64,000 nt of DNA from Anniella stebbinsi (taxonomy: Eukaryota; Chordata; Lepidosauria; Squamata; Anniellidae). Shown in pieces: positions 34,371 to 45,165 of this stretch. Position numbers and translations under genes: made by a program. Within the stretch, counting starts at the first letter, position 1, and each line of letters opens with the position of its first letter. The notes below the pieces were generated by a model. The model did not search any database and had not been told where the DNA came from. It saw nothing but the letters and a program-made list of their open reading frames with translations. The DNA lies in the NCBI GenBank assembly GCA_029215795.1, contig JARDYH010000001.1, positions 231,535,654-231,599,653 of the forward strand, in the 5' to 3' direction.

Positions 34371-36496
34371 GTTAAATTATTTCCATTAAACTAGATTTCT
34401 GAAAATTGTATGAAAACTCTCTTAACTGTGTGGTTCTGAACAATATTTAGTTTGTGAAAACAAAAAGAATGCATAACTTATCAGATATCTCAAGTCAATC
34501 CTTGAACATAGATAAGAATACTAATGGCGTATATGAAATACATATTTTACTAATACTTATGCAAACCAATGTGTGTATTCTCTGTAGTTTAGTTTGGCAT
34601 ACTTCTTAACTCAATAAGTATGTTTTTGTAGAAGTTTAAATTACCTTCCTCTTTTTTTAAAAAAAGGTATCAGTCCAGTAGCAAGGGCAAATACAGAGTG
34701 ATGAATAGTAGATTGAAACCATGAAAGAGGAACAGATAGTTATACAAGGCGCAGACGCTCCAGCATCTGAACACTTGTGTCTGTCTGTCTGTTCCTAATA
34801 TATATACATCTGCAACTACAGGGTAGTAATTGTCTCCCACCCTAAATAAAAGTTAGAAGTCTCAAGAGAGATTAAGAGGTCAAAGTGACCTGATGAAGGC
34901 AGAACTCCACATAAAAATGTCCAAATAATCTTCATTTCTCCAATCTGGCAAGGAGATCCATATGCAGAAGAAACTTCTGTGCATACAGCTGATGCAGATA
35001 TAGATGTATAGCACATTCCCAACCACATAGCAATGCTCCTTCAGGACCTACAGAAGTGGCTAGATGCATCTTTTAATATACATGCTGATACTTATCTTTG
35101 CACAGAGCCACTAGTCATTAATAAACAAGTAGCTGCCTATAACTATAAAATGCATGTAAGATTATTAGCTAGAGCTGCACACCAATGTTTTTTTGGAATT
35201 TCTGAAAGTTTAAAATTGGAAAATTATCGGAAAATTCAGAAAACTGCTATCAACTGCCAATATATGGAATGAGGCAATTTCAGATTTTGTTTATATTAAT
35301 TATGAATATAAACTTATATTTTTCTGCTCAGAATTCTCTTTGACGATGGTACACTTCCAGAAAATGCTATTTGGATATATACTTAAAGACCACTTGAACC
35401 TTTAATACATAATTATGATAGATAACTGCCCTATGTAAAGTATAGCAATAAACCATTTATTTAAATAAGCAACAAGAAAGTAAATGGCCATAGCTCAAAA
35501 CAAGGATGGAATACTGTAACATTCTAACATTAACAGACTATAGTAACAGCATAGCATAGCAATGAAAGTTATGCTATGGATACAACACACTGCTACTGAA
35601 ATTTTAAAAATGATATTCTCTATACACACTGTTTGAATAAAAGCTATGATTATGCATGTTCTTGGAGATGTTCTTTTAGCTTTGCTACACTTAGCTGTGC
35701 TGCAGAATTAATTTACTGGTAACAGAAAAAAAATTCTATGTATTGAAAGAAAAACATCAGCAATGCAGCAGACTCCCACCTAGGTTTTCAAAAACTAGGT
35801 CATATAGACAAAAATGAAAATATTAGGTAGAAATAGTTCCTAATAAATCTATTCTGTAGCATAGTGCTTACTAAATCTTGAGTCACATATGGAACATGGA
35901 TTTTACAGTCAATAATATAAATTCAAATTGCACCTGACTATAAATTGACATTTAATACATGGAAATGAAGGATTTGCTTTTGGAAAGCAAATAGTTCCCT
36001 AAAACATTATACTGGGCTTCTTATTCACTACACATAGCATACTGTCAGAATTATATATATCAACTTGGATCCTAAGAATGTGGGCAGAATTTCGCTTGTG
36101 CAACACGGCTTCACAGCCTCTTCCTTCCTACTGCAGCCTTTCGTGCCCTCACAAAAGCCAGTGCTAAGGCTTGGAGAAACTCTTCAGAATGGTATATGAT
36201 GTGGGAAAAGTGTATGCATTGTGTGTGTGTGAATTACTAAGGACCATTCCACATGAAGAAGCAGAAACGCCTTACAATATGCAAGGAACAATTTGGATCC
36301 AAGCTATCTAGCTTAGACTCATGTTGTTTGATTTTGCGTAGCTTAATTCCAAGTCTACAGTGAGAGAAAATGTCATTAGACACACTGGCATGTATACTCT
36401 TTTGCTCCTCAAGCATCTTGACTTTCAGGAATGGAATTTGTGGTCTACCTGTGTGTATTAGGTTTTCAGAGCCTGAGCACTCTTTCAGGTATGACA
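34371..36496. other. Unclassified AT-rich sequence
   Basis: Nothing convincing, apart from a short segment at 35168 (AGAGCTGCACACCAATG) that resembles the left end of the hairpin at 43697. Confidence 0.45.
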
Positions 36497-36497
36497 A

Positions 36498-36620
36498 TGG
36501 GCCAGTTCGTACAACCACTTGAACTGGTATTTATCAAATTATAAGTTTAGCACTTATAATTCACAATCAAGCTACCATACGATAGTCGTAGGTATCAGTT
36601 GAAAAACCTAGTTAACTGGC
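36498..36620. mobile_element. Terminus of the GGGCCAGTTCG MITE family (fragment)
   Basis: AAT/GGGCCAGTTCGTACAACCAC matches the family terminus closely, including an ANT flank. Inside is the palindrome-like ATTATAAGTTTAGCACTTATAA. No right terminus was found. Confidence 0.5.
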
Positions 36621-37179
36621 CTAATGCAAGCTTGCAAACTCAGAAAAATTCTCCATGACGAAAGAAACCCAAAAGCAATTCAACCTGGCTCTAATTTATG
36701 GCAGGTACATTTCTGACACCTAGAACGCAGACGTGTGCGAGCTCATTCACATTTGTTAGTGCCCTGTAGGTACAACATGAATCTCAGGCACAAATCAGCT
36801 GGTAATCTATGGCAGAAGACACTTGCAGTCCTTCCAGCAGTAAGGTAAATTTGGTATCTTGTTTGAAAGTATTCAAATCATGCTGGATACCTATAATTTA
36901 GGTTTTTTTTAAAAAAAAAAACTTCAGTACATAATGTTATATCATTTAAAGATAATAGGTCTATACCGATTTTTTTTTCATTTTCCGAAAAGTGGTTTGC
37001 TATCTAAAATATTTGATCACTGAGCTTAAAGGTGATATATTTTGGGCTTATTGATCTTTTGTATTTATTCCATACCTTTAACCAATTTGAAATTTAAAAA
37101 ATTATCTCCTATAGTTAATCTAAGTCTGATACTTCTCCATGCAAAGGAATCTTAATTACAGTTTTCTTAATTATCCACT

Positions 37180-38100
37180 TACATATACATTTAATTTGAT
37201 AGCACTGTGGTCACTGTTTCCAATTGGTTCAACAACACGTACATTTTGCACTAAGTCCGGCGTGCCATTTAGGATTAAGTCCAGAGTTATCTTGAGTCTG
37301 TCAGTTCCATGACCAACTGTTCTAGGGCACAATCATTTATGTTATCTAGAAACTTTACTTGTTTATGGTGACTGGAACATGCATTTACCCAGTCTATGGA
37401 GGGTAATTAAAGTCATCCATTACTACAACACTTTCTCCTTTAGATGCTTCCTTCCCTGATTTTGTTCTTCATCTCAAGATTACCCTGAGCAGTATGTGTG
37501 TGTGCGCACGTGCGCGTGTGAAATAGAAGCCCCTAGTACTAGATAATCTTTCCAGTCGGATATTGCCACCCACAGTGATTCTGTGGAGAAATCTGTCCCT
37601 TTGAGATTTCTAGTTTGACTCTTTTTTGTCATACAGACCACCCCAAAATTTACCCTTTCCAGTTGAACTGGTAGTTCCCTGTCCTTCCCATAGATTTTAT
37701 AAGCAGAGGTGACCATATCCCACTAGTTCTCTCCATTCGAGATTTCTGTTATGCCCACCATATCCATGTTCTCATTTAAAACCAAGATTTCCAACTCCCA
37801 CATCTAGGCTTCAGAGGCTTTGAGCATTAGTATAAAAAAACATATATGGTATCCCTATTCAAATCCCCAGCTCCTGTCATCTTTCCTCCAGAAGTCACTT
37901 TAAAAACTGTTCTACAACCTTTTTAATATATGTCGGCAGTCTGATTCCACTTTGGTTCAAGTAGATCTTGTTCCTTTTGTACAGACCCAGGTTGCCCCAA
38001 AACATTCCACAGTGCCTAACAAATTCAATATGCCCCTTACACCACTATCTCATCCACAAACTGAGACTCCTCAGCTCCACTAGTCTCATGGAAAAGATAG
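37180..38100 (-). mobile_element. Degenerate LINE-like segment, minus orientation (5' region)
   Basis: In reverse the segment contains GGGTCTGTACAAAAGGAACA and GATCTACTTGAACCAAAGTG, plus a 78-codon open frame at 37716-37480. The wording resembles the 5' part of CR1/L3-type LINEs in sauropsids, from memory of the family and not an alignment. A short TGTGCGCACGTGCGCGTG low-complexity run is at 37498. Confidence 0.35.
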
Positions 38101-38532
38101 CATTTCAAAGAAAATTATTTTGGAAATTTTGGATTTCCATTTCCTATCTAGCAACCTAACTTTTTTCTCAAGTACCACATGACTGCATAGTGCCAATATA
38201 CACTATGAGAAAGGGAGAAGTCAGAGGAAATTGAAGCAAGAACTCCCTTAACTAATTTAGACACATTACGGGTAATGTGAACTGAATGGCTAGCGAGTGT
38301 AAGAACTTGCCATATTGCACATTCACCAAGGCTCATGTAGAATGAGCACATAATTTGACCATGAAGACAGAATTGTGAACATCTCCCAGTCAATATGCAT
38401 ACTCTCCAACAGGCCTTAGGGAATGTGCATATCTCGACTGCATTTTGTACATTCTCTAGGCATCATGCCCCTTTTATGGTCAATAAATGTAAGCTTCAAG
38501 AAACATAGTCTTTGTTTTTGCTCTAGTTCAGA

Positions 38533-38696
38533 AGTGAAGAACATAGGAACATTTTTCTCACTCAGACCTTTGGTCTATCTAGCCCAGTATTGTCAATGCC
38601 GACCGGCAGTGCTCTCCAGGGTTTCAGACAGGAGACTCTCCCAGCCCTACCTGGAGATGCTGGGAATTGAACTTGGGACCTTCTGCATGCAAGGCA
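38533..38696 (-). mobile_element. tRNA-Ala-headed SINE, minus orientation
   Basis: AGAACATAGGAACATTTTTC, CTATCTAGCCCAGTATTGTC, GGCAGTGCTCTCCAGGGTTT and GGACCTTCTGCATGCAAGGC match the copies at 44819 and 63798. The tRNA head is cut where a second SINE begins. Confidence 0.85.
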
Positions 38697-38880
38697 TTTA
38701 TTTATTTATTTTTATTTTTATTACATTTATATCCCAACTTTTTTTGTTTTGCAAGGAACCCAAGGCAGCTTATATGGTCCTCCTCTTCTCCATATGATCC
38801 TCACAACAACCTTGTGAGATATGTTACGTTGAGAATCAGAGACTGGCACAATACCACCTCTCACTGATTGGCAGAGAAAG
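38697..38880 (-). mobile_element. Sauria-type SINE, minus orientation
   Basis: Begins with the reversed A-rich tail (TTTATTTATTTATTTTTATT) and ATATCCCAACTTTTTTTG, then CAAGGAACCCAAGGCAGCTT and ATCCTCACAACAACCTTGTG. It is fused directly to the tRNA-Ala SINE on its left. Confidence 0.85.
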
Positions 38881-39088
38881 AATGTCGTGTTGGAGCCTCT
38901 TTTTCACCACTGCTCCCTGCTGATCAGCTGAGAAATATGGCAGTGGAATCATGAGTGGGGGTGGAATTACACTTCTCTGTAGTCCTGATGAAAATAACCC
39001 AGATACTTATCCTGCATTCCTTTCCCCAGTGCACCAATCACCAGCCTTACATACCCACTGAACAAATTTAGATTGCATTGGCCAGTTT

Positions 39089-39109
39089 CCCCCCCCCCCC
39101 CCCCCCCCC
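39089..39109 (+). repeat. Poly-C tract of 21
   Basis: Uninterrupted run of 21 C. The length should be treated with caution because homopolymers are error-prone in assemblies. Confidence 0.95.
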
Positions 39110-39446
39110 GTCCATTTTAGGTTTGAGGGAGTGGACACACTTATATCAAATCCCAGTTGCATTCAACTATTTGATTTCTCCATAACGGTTATGGGCAGCA
39201 CTCTGTTCTTTCCCTGAGGACATTTAAAACAAGCTTCTTAATGTGAACCAGGAAGTTACCAAACCAGACAATAGTTCTTTCTCTCTTTCTCCACATCCCC
39301 ATCCTCCTGTACTATCTGCTCCATCCACCTCTCCCATCTAGTTGTCCTCACACTCAACATTCAGTACCACTGAAGATGTTTGGGATTTTTTTCACCCCGT
39401 TAACAGGTTGTTTCCCCAAAAGATATTTTGATATATCTACAAATAG

Positions 39447-40063
39447 TCAGGTTATTTACCTGTAACTGTAGGTCATCTGTGGATTCACACACATGGCTCT
39501 GGGCCTGCGTGGAGCTGGACTTTGGGAATCTTGTATAACTGAGGAAATTTTGGTGGCAACCCTCCCCCACTCTGCATACTCCAGCGGGTTCACGCCTAGT
39601 CCCTCATTTCAAAGGAGACTTCCATTGTGGACCCTTCACTACCAAGGGAACAACTTGGTATTAACAGTAGCACCATTGACACCAAGCGGGGATGGTGGAT
39701 GGGTTGTGTGAATGCACGGATGACCACTCGAAGAACTACAGTAACAGGTAAGCAACCTGACTTTCTTCTTCATAGTCTCTGTGAATCACACATGGGTGAA
39801 TGACAAGCTGACTTAACAGAGAACCTCTGACAGGACCGCATGGCCTCAGCTCAACTGAACAACAGAGAAGTCCCTTCAGTCGCAGCTACCACAATGGTGG
39901 TCGACGAAGAACAGAGGGACTGGGCGGGAACCTGCTGGTGTATGCACAGTGGTATGGGGGAGGGGTTCCCGCCAAAATCTCCTCAGCTATAGAAGATTCC
40001 CGAAGTCCAGCTCTGCGCAGGCACACAGCCCATGTGTGTGATGCACAGAAACCACAAAGAAGT
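39447..40063 (-). mobile_element. Miniature DIRS element: terminal repeats plus internal complementary region only
   Basis: The left terminal repeat (39485-39597, CACACACATGGCTCTGGG onward) is inverted at 39925-40038. At 39704-39796 is an internal complementary region. Its first half (GTGTGAATGCACGGATGACC through ACAGGTAAGCAACCTGAC) is the reverse of the left outer end, and its second half (TTCTTCTTCATAGTCTCTGT) is the reverse of the right outer end. This is the DIRS layout with no gag, RT or recombinase frame. Orientation follows the 47.5-kb copy. Confidence 0.85.
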
Positions 40064-42480
40064 CAGGGTTACCCTATGGCTGCTGATACCTTTCTTGTGC
40101 ATGGGTCATGTGGTTTTGGTTACATAAACTCAAGCACAGGAAGATTTGAATCTGTATTTGTATGAATGATGATGATCTGCCCATTTCCAGGTGCCTACGT
40201 TTGATAAGCTAGATCAGGAGCAGTTTGCCTTTCAAAATTAGGGCTTCTGTGCTTTTGATAGGCATGTAGAAGAGGATTTCAGCAGAAGCAGCTTGTCACT
40301 ACAGTGTGCTGCAGTGAACTGAAAAGCCACACCTGCAGAATTTCCTTTACTTACATAGAAGCCCTAAAATGGAAAGGCTACTCATGAACACAAACTCTGG
40401 CATGTGCTATCATTGGTCCCTCCTCTGCTCATACCCTCCAACTAAGTAATACTCTCATTTGCTGACTTAAAGATCTGGCAAAAAGACAGAGACAGCTGCT
40501 GGAGGTATATACATAGCACTTTTATAATTTGTGTAAAAGTGATTCAAATGTGAAGTAACAATTCAAATTGGCTTTAAAATGGAAGTTGAACTTCTTCTTC
40601 AAGCATGTAGCTTTAAACATTTTGTATGGGTAAAAATCATATTTTATAGCCTAGATCACATTGGAAAGCAATGTGATCTGTGACTACCACCAAGGCACCT
40701 CCTGTTTTCTCAAAACAATAGATCAAGTACTGATCTGTAGATTATTGGTCTGGAAACAGCTATACAGAGAGAAAAATAAACATGACCTCCGAGCAAATAG
40801 CTGAGTCCCAGTACCATCTGGTCATTGCTTCTCTGAGTACATACTAGACAAGGCTTGTCATTATCAGGCTTCTGGAAATATACCCTTTCTCTTCTACTAT
40901 TGACATCATATGTGAAACTGGAGAGTATGTATAAACGCATTTGCTGACAATAAGGGAACATATACTGGATAAGCTATGCCCAATTGCAGATGGATTTTAT
41001 CATTCTTGGTAAGGATGTGTGTATGGTATCACTTAAATGCTATTGCAAATGAAAATTATTCCTATGATGGAAGCTACTGAGAGCCCAAGGAATGAGAAGA
41101 AAGCATTATTTTTAAAATGTATTAAATGAAAATTAAGTTCTATAAAGAGTGAACTGTACAAAGGAATTACTAGCACATTGCTTCAAATTTAGGCACTCTT
41201 CAGGCAACATTATTGCCTTTTGCTTTGATATTATATTATAGAAGCAAGCAGAAAGGAAATGATTTTTTTAAATGTGCATGTATAAAGAAGCAGAGACTTC
41301 AATTTAGTCAATAAAGTGAATGCCATTAAAACTTCTTATAAAAAAGTGACAGGCTTTAATAATATGCTTTATGACTGAAAGCAGACATTTGTTTTCTAAA
41401 TGAATCCTTCTATTGACAGGGAAGGTATATTTTAGTTTTCTCGAGATGGCATACTTGCAATACTTACTTAGCTTAAAAAACAGAATTAAAATAAGCTATT
41501 GACTTGCTTGTCAATACAGCAGCACAAAATAATAGAAAATTATTCATATATGCCACCTATGCTGGTAAAAGAGAAAGCACTTGTAAACTCCCTATGACTT
41601 CGCACTCACCCCTACGAACTGTTGGTTGCCATGGTAAGCATTTGTCTGTATACTGCATATTAACACTATAATACCAACTCCATTTCCCTCACAGAATTAG
41701 TAACTGATGTTTGGACTCTCTATTTAAGAAAATTAAAGGGTTTTAAATTATGACTCTCACGGAAACATATTACAACTGAAAAAGGATTTCTTATACAATT
41801 TAGGATACAAACCTGCAATTTATTTTTAGAAACTTTCTTTAAAAGCATCTCTCTCTCGATCCCACTTTCTAATCCAAAATAAAACAGCAGGTTGGATTCA
41901 GCACTCATGGAAACTGTTCTGTCAGTGGAACTGGAGAGGGGATTCCCCTCCCCCTACAAGCACCCTCAAAATCTGAGGGCAGATTTTAGGGCAGCATGGA
42001 GGAGAGACTTCCGCTAGCATTCACTAGCAGAAGTCTGCTAGCAAAATGTTGGATTTAGCTCAGCGTAAGTGAATTTCATGTACTTTATATTGATATAGTT
42101 AATAACTGCATTATTATCTATTATGGTAAATGATGGTTTGTATTAATTCTTAAGTAATATTTCTTTGGCATGTTGAATAGAAGACGTTCTATTATTCTAC
42201 TGATACTTTTATCATGAATTAGAGATACACCAAGCCACTTCCTTATTTGAACTTCTAAATTCCACTCCTTACTTATGGAGGTATTGTAAAAAATATATAA
42301 ATACAAAATATCACTCATCCATATAGTTCTAAGGAAAGATTAACAGCAGTGTGCCAGTTATGTATTATTTTCCAATTATTATTACAGTTTCAACACCATC
42401 CAAACATGGTTTCTATCCACACCCAAATTTATCTGGACTGTGTTTTGGTTCAGATCACAGAAAATAAATTTCCTTGTAAA
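40064..42480. other. Unclassified AT-rich sequence
   Basis: A perfect 11-base-arm inverted repeat AGATCACATTG/CAATGTGATCT lies at 40653-40679. The stretch 41890-42060 has hairpin-like character (AGACTTCCGCTAGC against GCTAGCAGAAGTCT). No gene found. Confidence 0.45.
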
Positions 42481-42484
42481 TTTG

Positions 42485-42540
42485 TTTGATTTACTTATTA
42501 CATTTCTATACTGTCCCATAGCTGAAACTCACATATATTT
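42485..42540 (-). mobile_element. L2-like LINE 3' terminus fragment
   Basis: TTTCTATACTGTCCCATAGC and TGAAACTC match the reversed 3' end of the family, about 50 bases. Confidence 0.55.
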
Positions 42541-43130
42541 CCCGTTACTAAAACTCAGAAATAGGGGGTCACATGGAGGCTTTTAAGTGCATTCTGCTGA
42601 ATGTGCATGAAGCCCCCTTCAGACCTACCTGCTTATTGCAGGGACATCAGGAATGAAGAGGGTGGGGGCAATGCATTTGGGGACATTAGGGGTAAGGCTG
42701 GCCTCTGGGTCTCCCACCCCATGAATGAGTTTGAATTCTCTGTTCAGCCATAACACAATGTACCAAAGCATTATGAACTGCAGTTATCTTCAAATTCTAA
42801 ACCTAATATCATCCTTAAGTTTGATTCTTTTTTTATTGCAAAATTAAGTGCATGCTTGAGATTTCTTTTCTTTTTTCAAATATCAACCTCTTTGTTAATT
42901 CCAAATGTCTTTAAACTTGTTGACCATGGATTTTTGTCTTCCAGAGGGGAAAGAACAAATGTGCATACCCCAACATAGGCATTTAGTTACCTTAACAAAC
43001 CTCTAAAAAGAGCAAAAAGCAAGGCTTTACAATACCCTCGTTCTGAAGGAAGAAAAAAATGCATGCCACAGGGTTGGATGGAAGGGCAGGGTGGAGGCTT
43101 GCAAAATGATGTTTACAAGTTAATTGGGAA

Positions 43131-43308
43131 GCCCTGCCCTCTTTTGCATCTGGTCACTCTAGTATAGCTCCTGCAGCTTTAACTGCTGTGATGAAAAGGG
43201 AATTTCATCAGGTGCTGCATGCATACAAACGGCACCTGCTGAATTCCCTTTTCTATACAACTGTTAAAGATACAGGAGCCCTGTCCTCCTTTTTGTATGG
43301 TCACCCTA
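43131..43308. mobile_element. Half copy of the TAGGGTGACC hAT-like palindrome
   Basis: Right half only: GCATCTGGTCACTCTAGTAT, CTTTAACTGCTGTGATGAAA, and terminus GGTCACCCTA at 43299-43308. It corresponds to the right arm and centre of 30381-30720 but has diverged. Confidence 0.85.
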
Positions 43309-43364
43309 CCCAAGTGGGCCTTAGCTCTTGTACTTAAATCTTCAAAAATAGACCACTAAAGTAC

Positions 43365-43445
43365 AATGCCTACTCAGATGTAAGTCTCACTGAGTTTAGT
43401 GTGGCTTACTCCCATGTAAGTAGGTATAGGATTGCAGCCTAAAAG
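43365..43445. repeat. Short palindromic interspersed repeat
   Basis: TGCCTACTCAGATGTAAGTC and, inverted, GGCTTACTCCCATGTAAGTA, ending GGATTGCAGCC. Same family as 31310. Confidence 0.65.
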
Positions 43446-43696
43446 TGCTTTGCTACCAAGAGCTTCTTTATTCAAAACCTTCTAAAATGTAATTTAACAT
43501 TTCCAGATCATGAATTGGAAAACACTTAGTATTTGATTGTTTTTGTTTACTTAGCCAACGTATAGGCTCTTATGAACTATAACACACTTCTACCGATTGA
43601 CTATTTACAACAATATAGATAACAGTGACAAGCAGGCACTGTAGAGAGTGGCTTTTCCTGCTTTACACACATGCAATTCTTAAAGCCAATATGGTA

Positions 43697-44115
43697 TTAG
43701 GGATGCATGAGAAATTTGTTTCAGTTCGAGTTTGATCAGGATTTATCCAGTTTGCACCTTCTGGACTTGGACACATTCTCCGGTTGCGGTCCGTACATTT
43801 TTAAGTTTACAATGTGATTCATGCCCCACCACTAAATGCATTTGACAACATGTTTACATTTTAAAAATGCACACGAAAAAAATACATACTTTTTTTTGGG
43901 GGGGGAGTGCACAAATACACTTTCTTCAATGGGAGAAGAATGTGCATATTTCAAAGGTACACATAATTGATGCTTACATTTGGAAATATTCGCATGAAAG
44001 TACAGATGGATTTTCATGCAAAAAGAAAAAGAAGCTCATAATGAGTTGGAATGAGCGTCAAGATGGAATTTGAAGAACTTAAGTGAGCTTGAGTTTTGCT
44101 GATTCGCACATCTCT
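43697..44115. mobile_element. Hairpin element with AGAGATGTGCGAAT-type termini
   Basis: The left end AGGGATGCATGAGAAATTTG and the right end (reversed: AGAGATGTGCGAATCAGC) form inverted termini. The interior has further inverted similarity around 43860 and 44030. No transposase. Confidence 0.6.
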
Positions 44116-44530
44116 ACGTGCTATACATATTTTTTGTACAGTACATAAGTAATGGTCTGGAGCTATATGCCACCGGGGGTAGTTGATACAGGGCTCTTCC
44201 TTGTTAAAAACATGATGTTCCCATGGAACAGTTATGATTTTGTTAAATAAAATTGTATTGTTGATGTATGGCAGCTAACTGCATGCTTAACAAACCCACT
44301 CATCAACAGGCCGAGTATGAGAAAGTCTTTGATATTGGCAAGCAAAATGCTCAAGGGGGAGGAGCATTGAAGTACCTAAATTAGGCTGCCAGAAAAATCT
44401 GGAGTAAATTTTTGGGAAATAATTTATTCTTTAGCTCTGAATAGCATCGGAAAGCAGGGTCAGCTCAAAGATACTTTGCAGCCTGAGGTGGAGTAATAAA
44501 GTTATTTGGGCACTTGGCATCTGTGACAGA

Positions 44531-44545
44531 CCCCCCCCCCCCCCC
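44531..44545 (+). repeat. Poly-C tract of 15
   Basis: Uninterrupted C run. Confidence 0.95.
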
Positions 44546-44818
44546 AAGAATCTCCTTTTTCCTGGTAGTAAAAATACAATACTACTATTACTATTGCTAA
44601 TAAAATATAATTAAAAAAAATTAAACAGGACTTGGATCCAGAGAAATCACTGAAATTCCACTCACTGAGTTTCAATCACAGAAGAGGACTTTTTCACCTT
44701 ATACTTCCAACTATAGCCCATCTGAAACTGTGTGACACAAGGGCAGCAACTGGACAGAACACTTCGAAATTAAGGACCCTGCTCCTAGTGAAAACTATTT
44801 GATTTGCTATATTTATAC

Positions 44819-45010
44819 AAACATAGGAACATAGGAAGCTGCCTTATACCAAGTCAGACCATAAAAGTATTGTAGATAGACATTGACTGGCAGTGGATCT
44901 CCAGTGTTTCAGGCAGGAATATTTCCAGCCCTACTTGGAGATATCAGGGAATGAACCTGGGACCTTTTGTACAAAAAGCATGTGCTCTACCAATGAACCA
45001 CAGTCCCTCC
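44819..45010 (-). mobile_element. tRNA-Ala-headed SINE, minus orientation, nearly full
   Basis: ACATAGGAAGCTGCCTTATA, CAGTGGATCTCCAGTGTTTC, GAACCTGGGACCTTTTGTAC and GCATGTGCTCTACCAATGAA. Reversed, the right end is a tRNA-like head with box A and box B regions. It is the most complete copy of this SINE in the window. It is not a functional tRNA gene, because the acceptor stem and anticodon arm do not pair. Confidence 0.9.
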
Positions 45011-45034
45011 CCTTAAAGTTCTAGTTATTCAGGG

Positions 45035-45165
45035 CCAGATCTACACCAAGCAGGATATAACACTTTGAAAACAGTTTAAGAACTGTATATTGAGTGTGTC
45101 ATGGGCCCCAACAGTTGTCAAAACCGTTATAAACCGCTTTAAAGCAGTAGTGTAGATTCTGCTCA
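45035..45165. mobile_element. Hairpin MITE with CAGATCTACACCA termini
   Basis: The left end GGGCCAGATCTACACCAAGC and the right end (reversed: GCAGAATCTACACTACTGCT) are inverted. Inside, AACCGCTTTAAAGC and ACACTTTGAAAACAGTTTAA are partly inverted. Confidence 0.6.

Noticed and set aside
40653..40679. Perfect 11-base inverted repeat as a terminator or regulatory site
   Set aside because: Short palindromes are expected by chance in a 64-kb AT-rich window, and nothing nearby gives it a role.
44940..45008. Possible tRNA gene
   Set aside because: Only A- and B-box-like parts are present; stems do not pair, and the sequence is the head of a repeated SINE.
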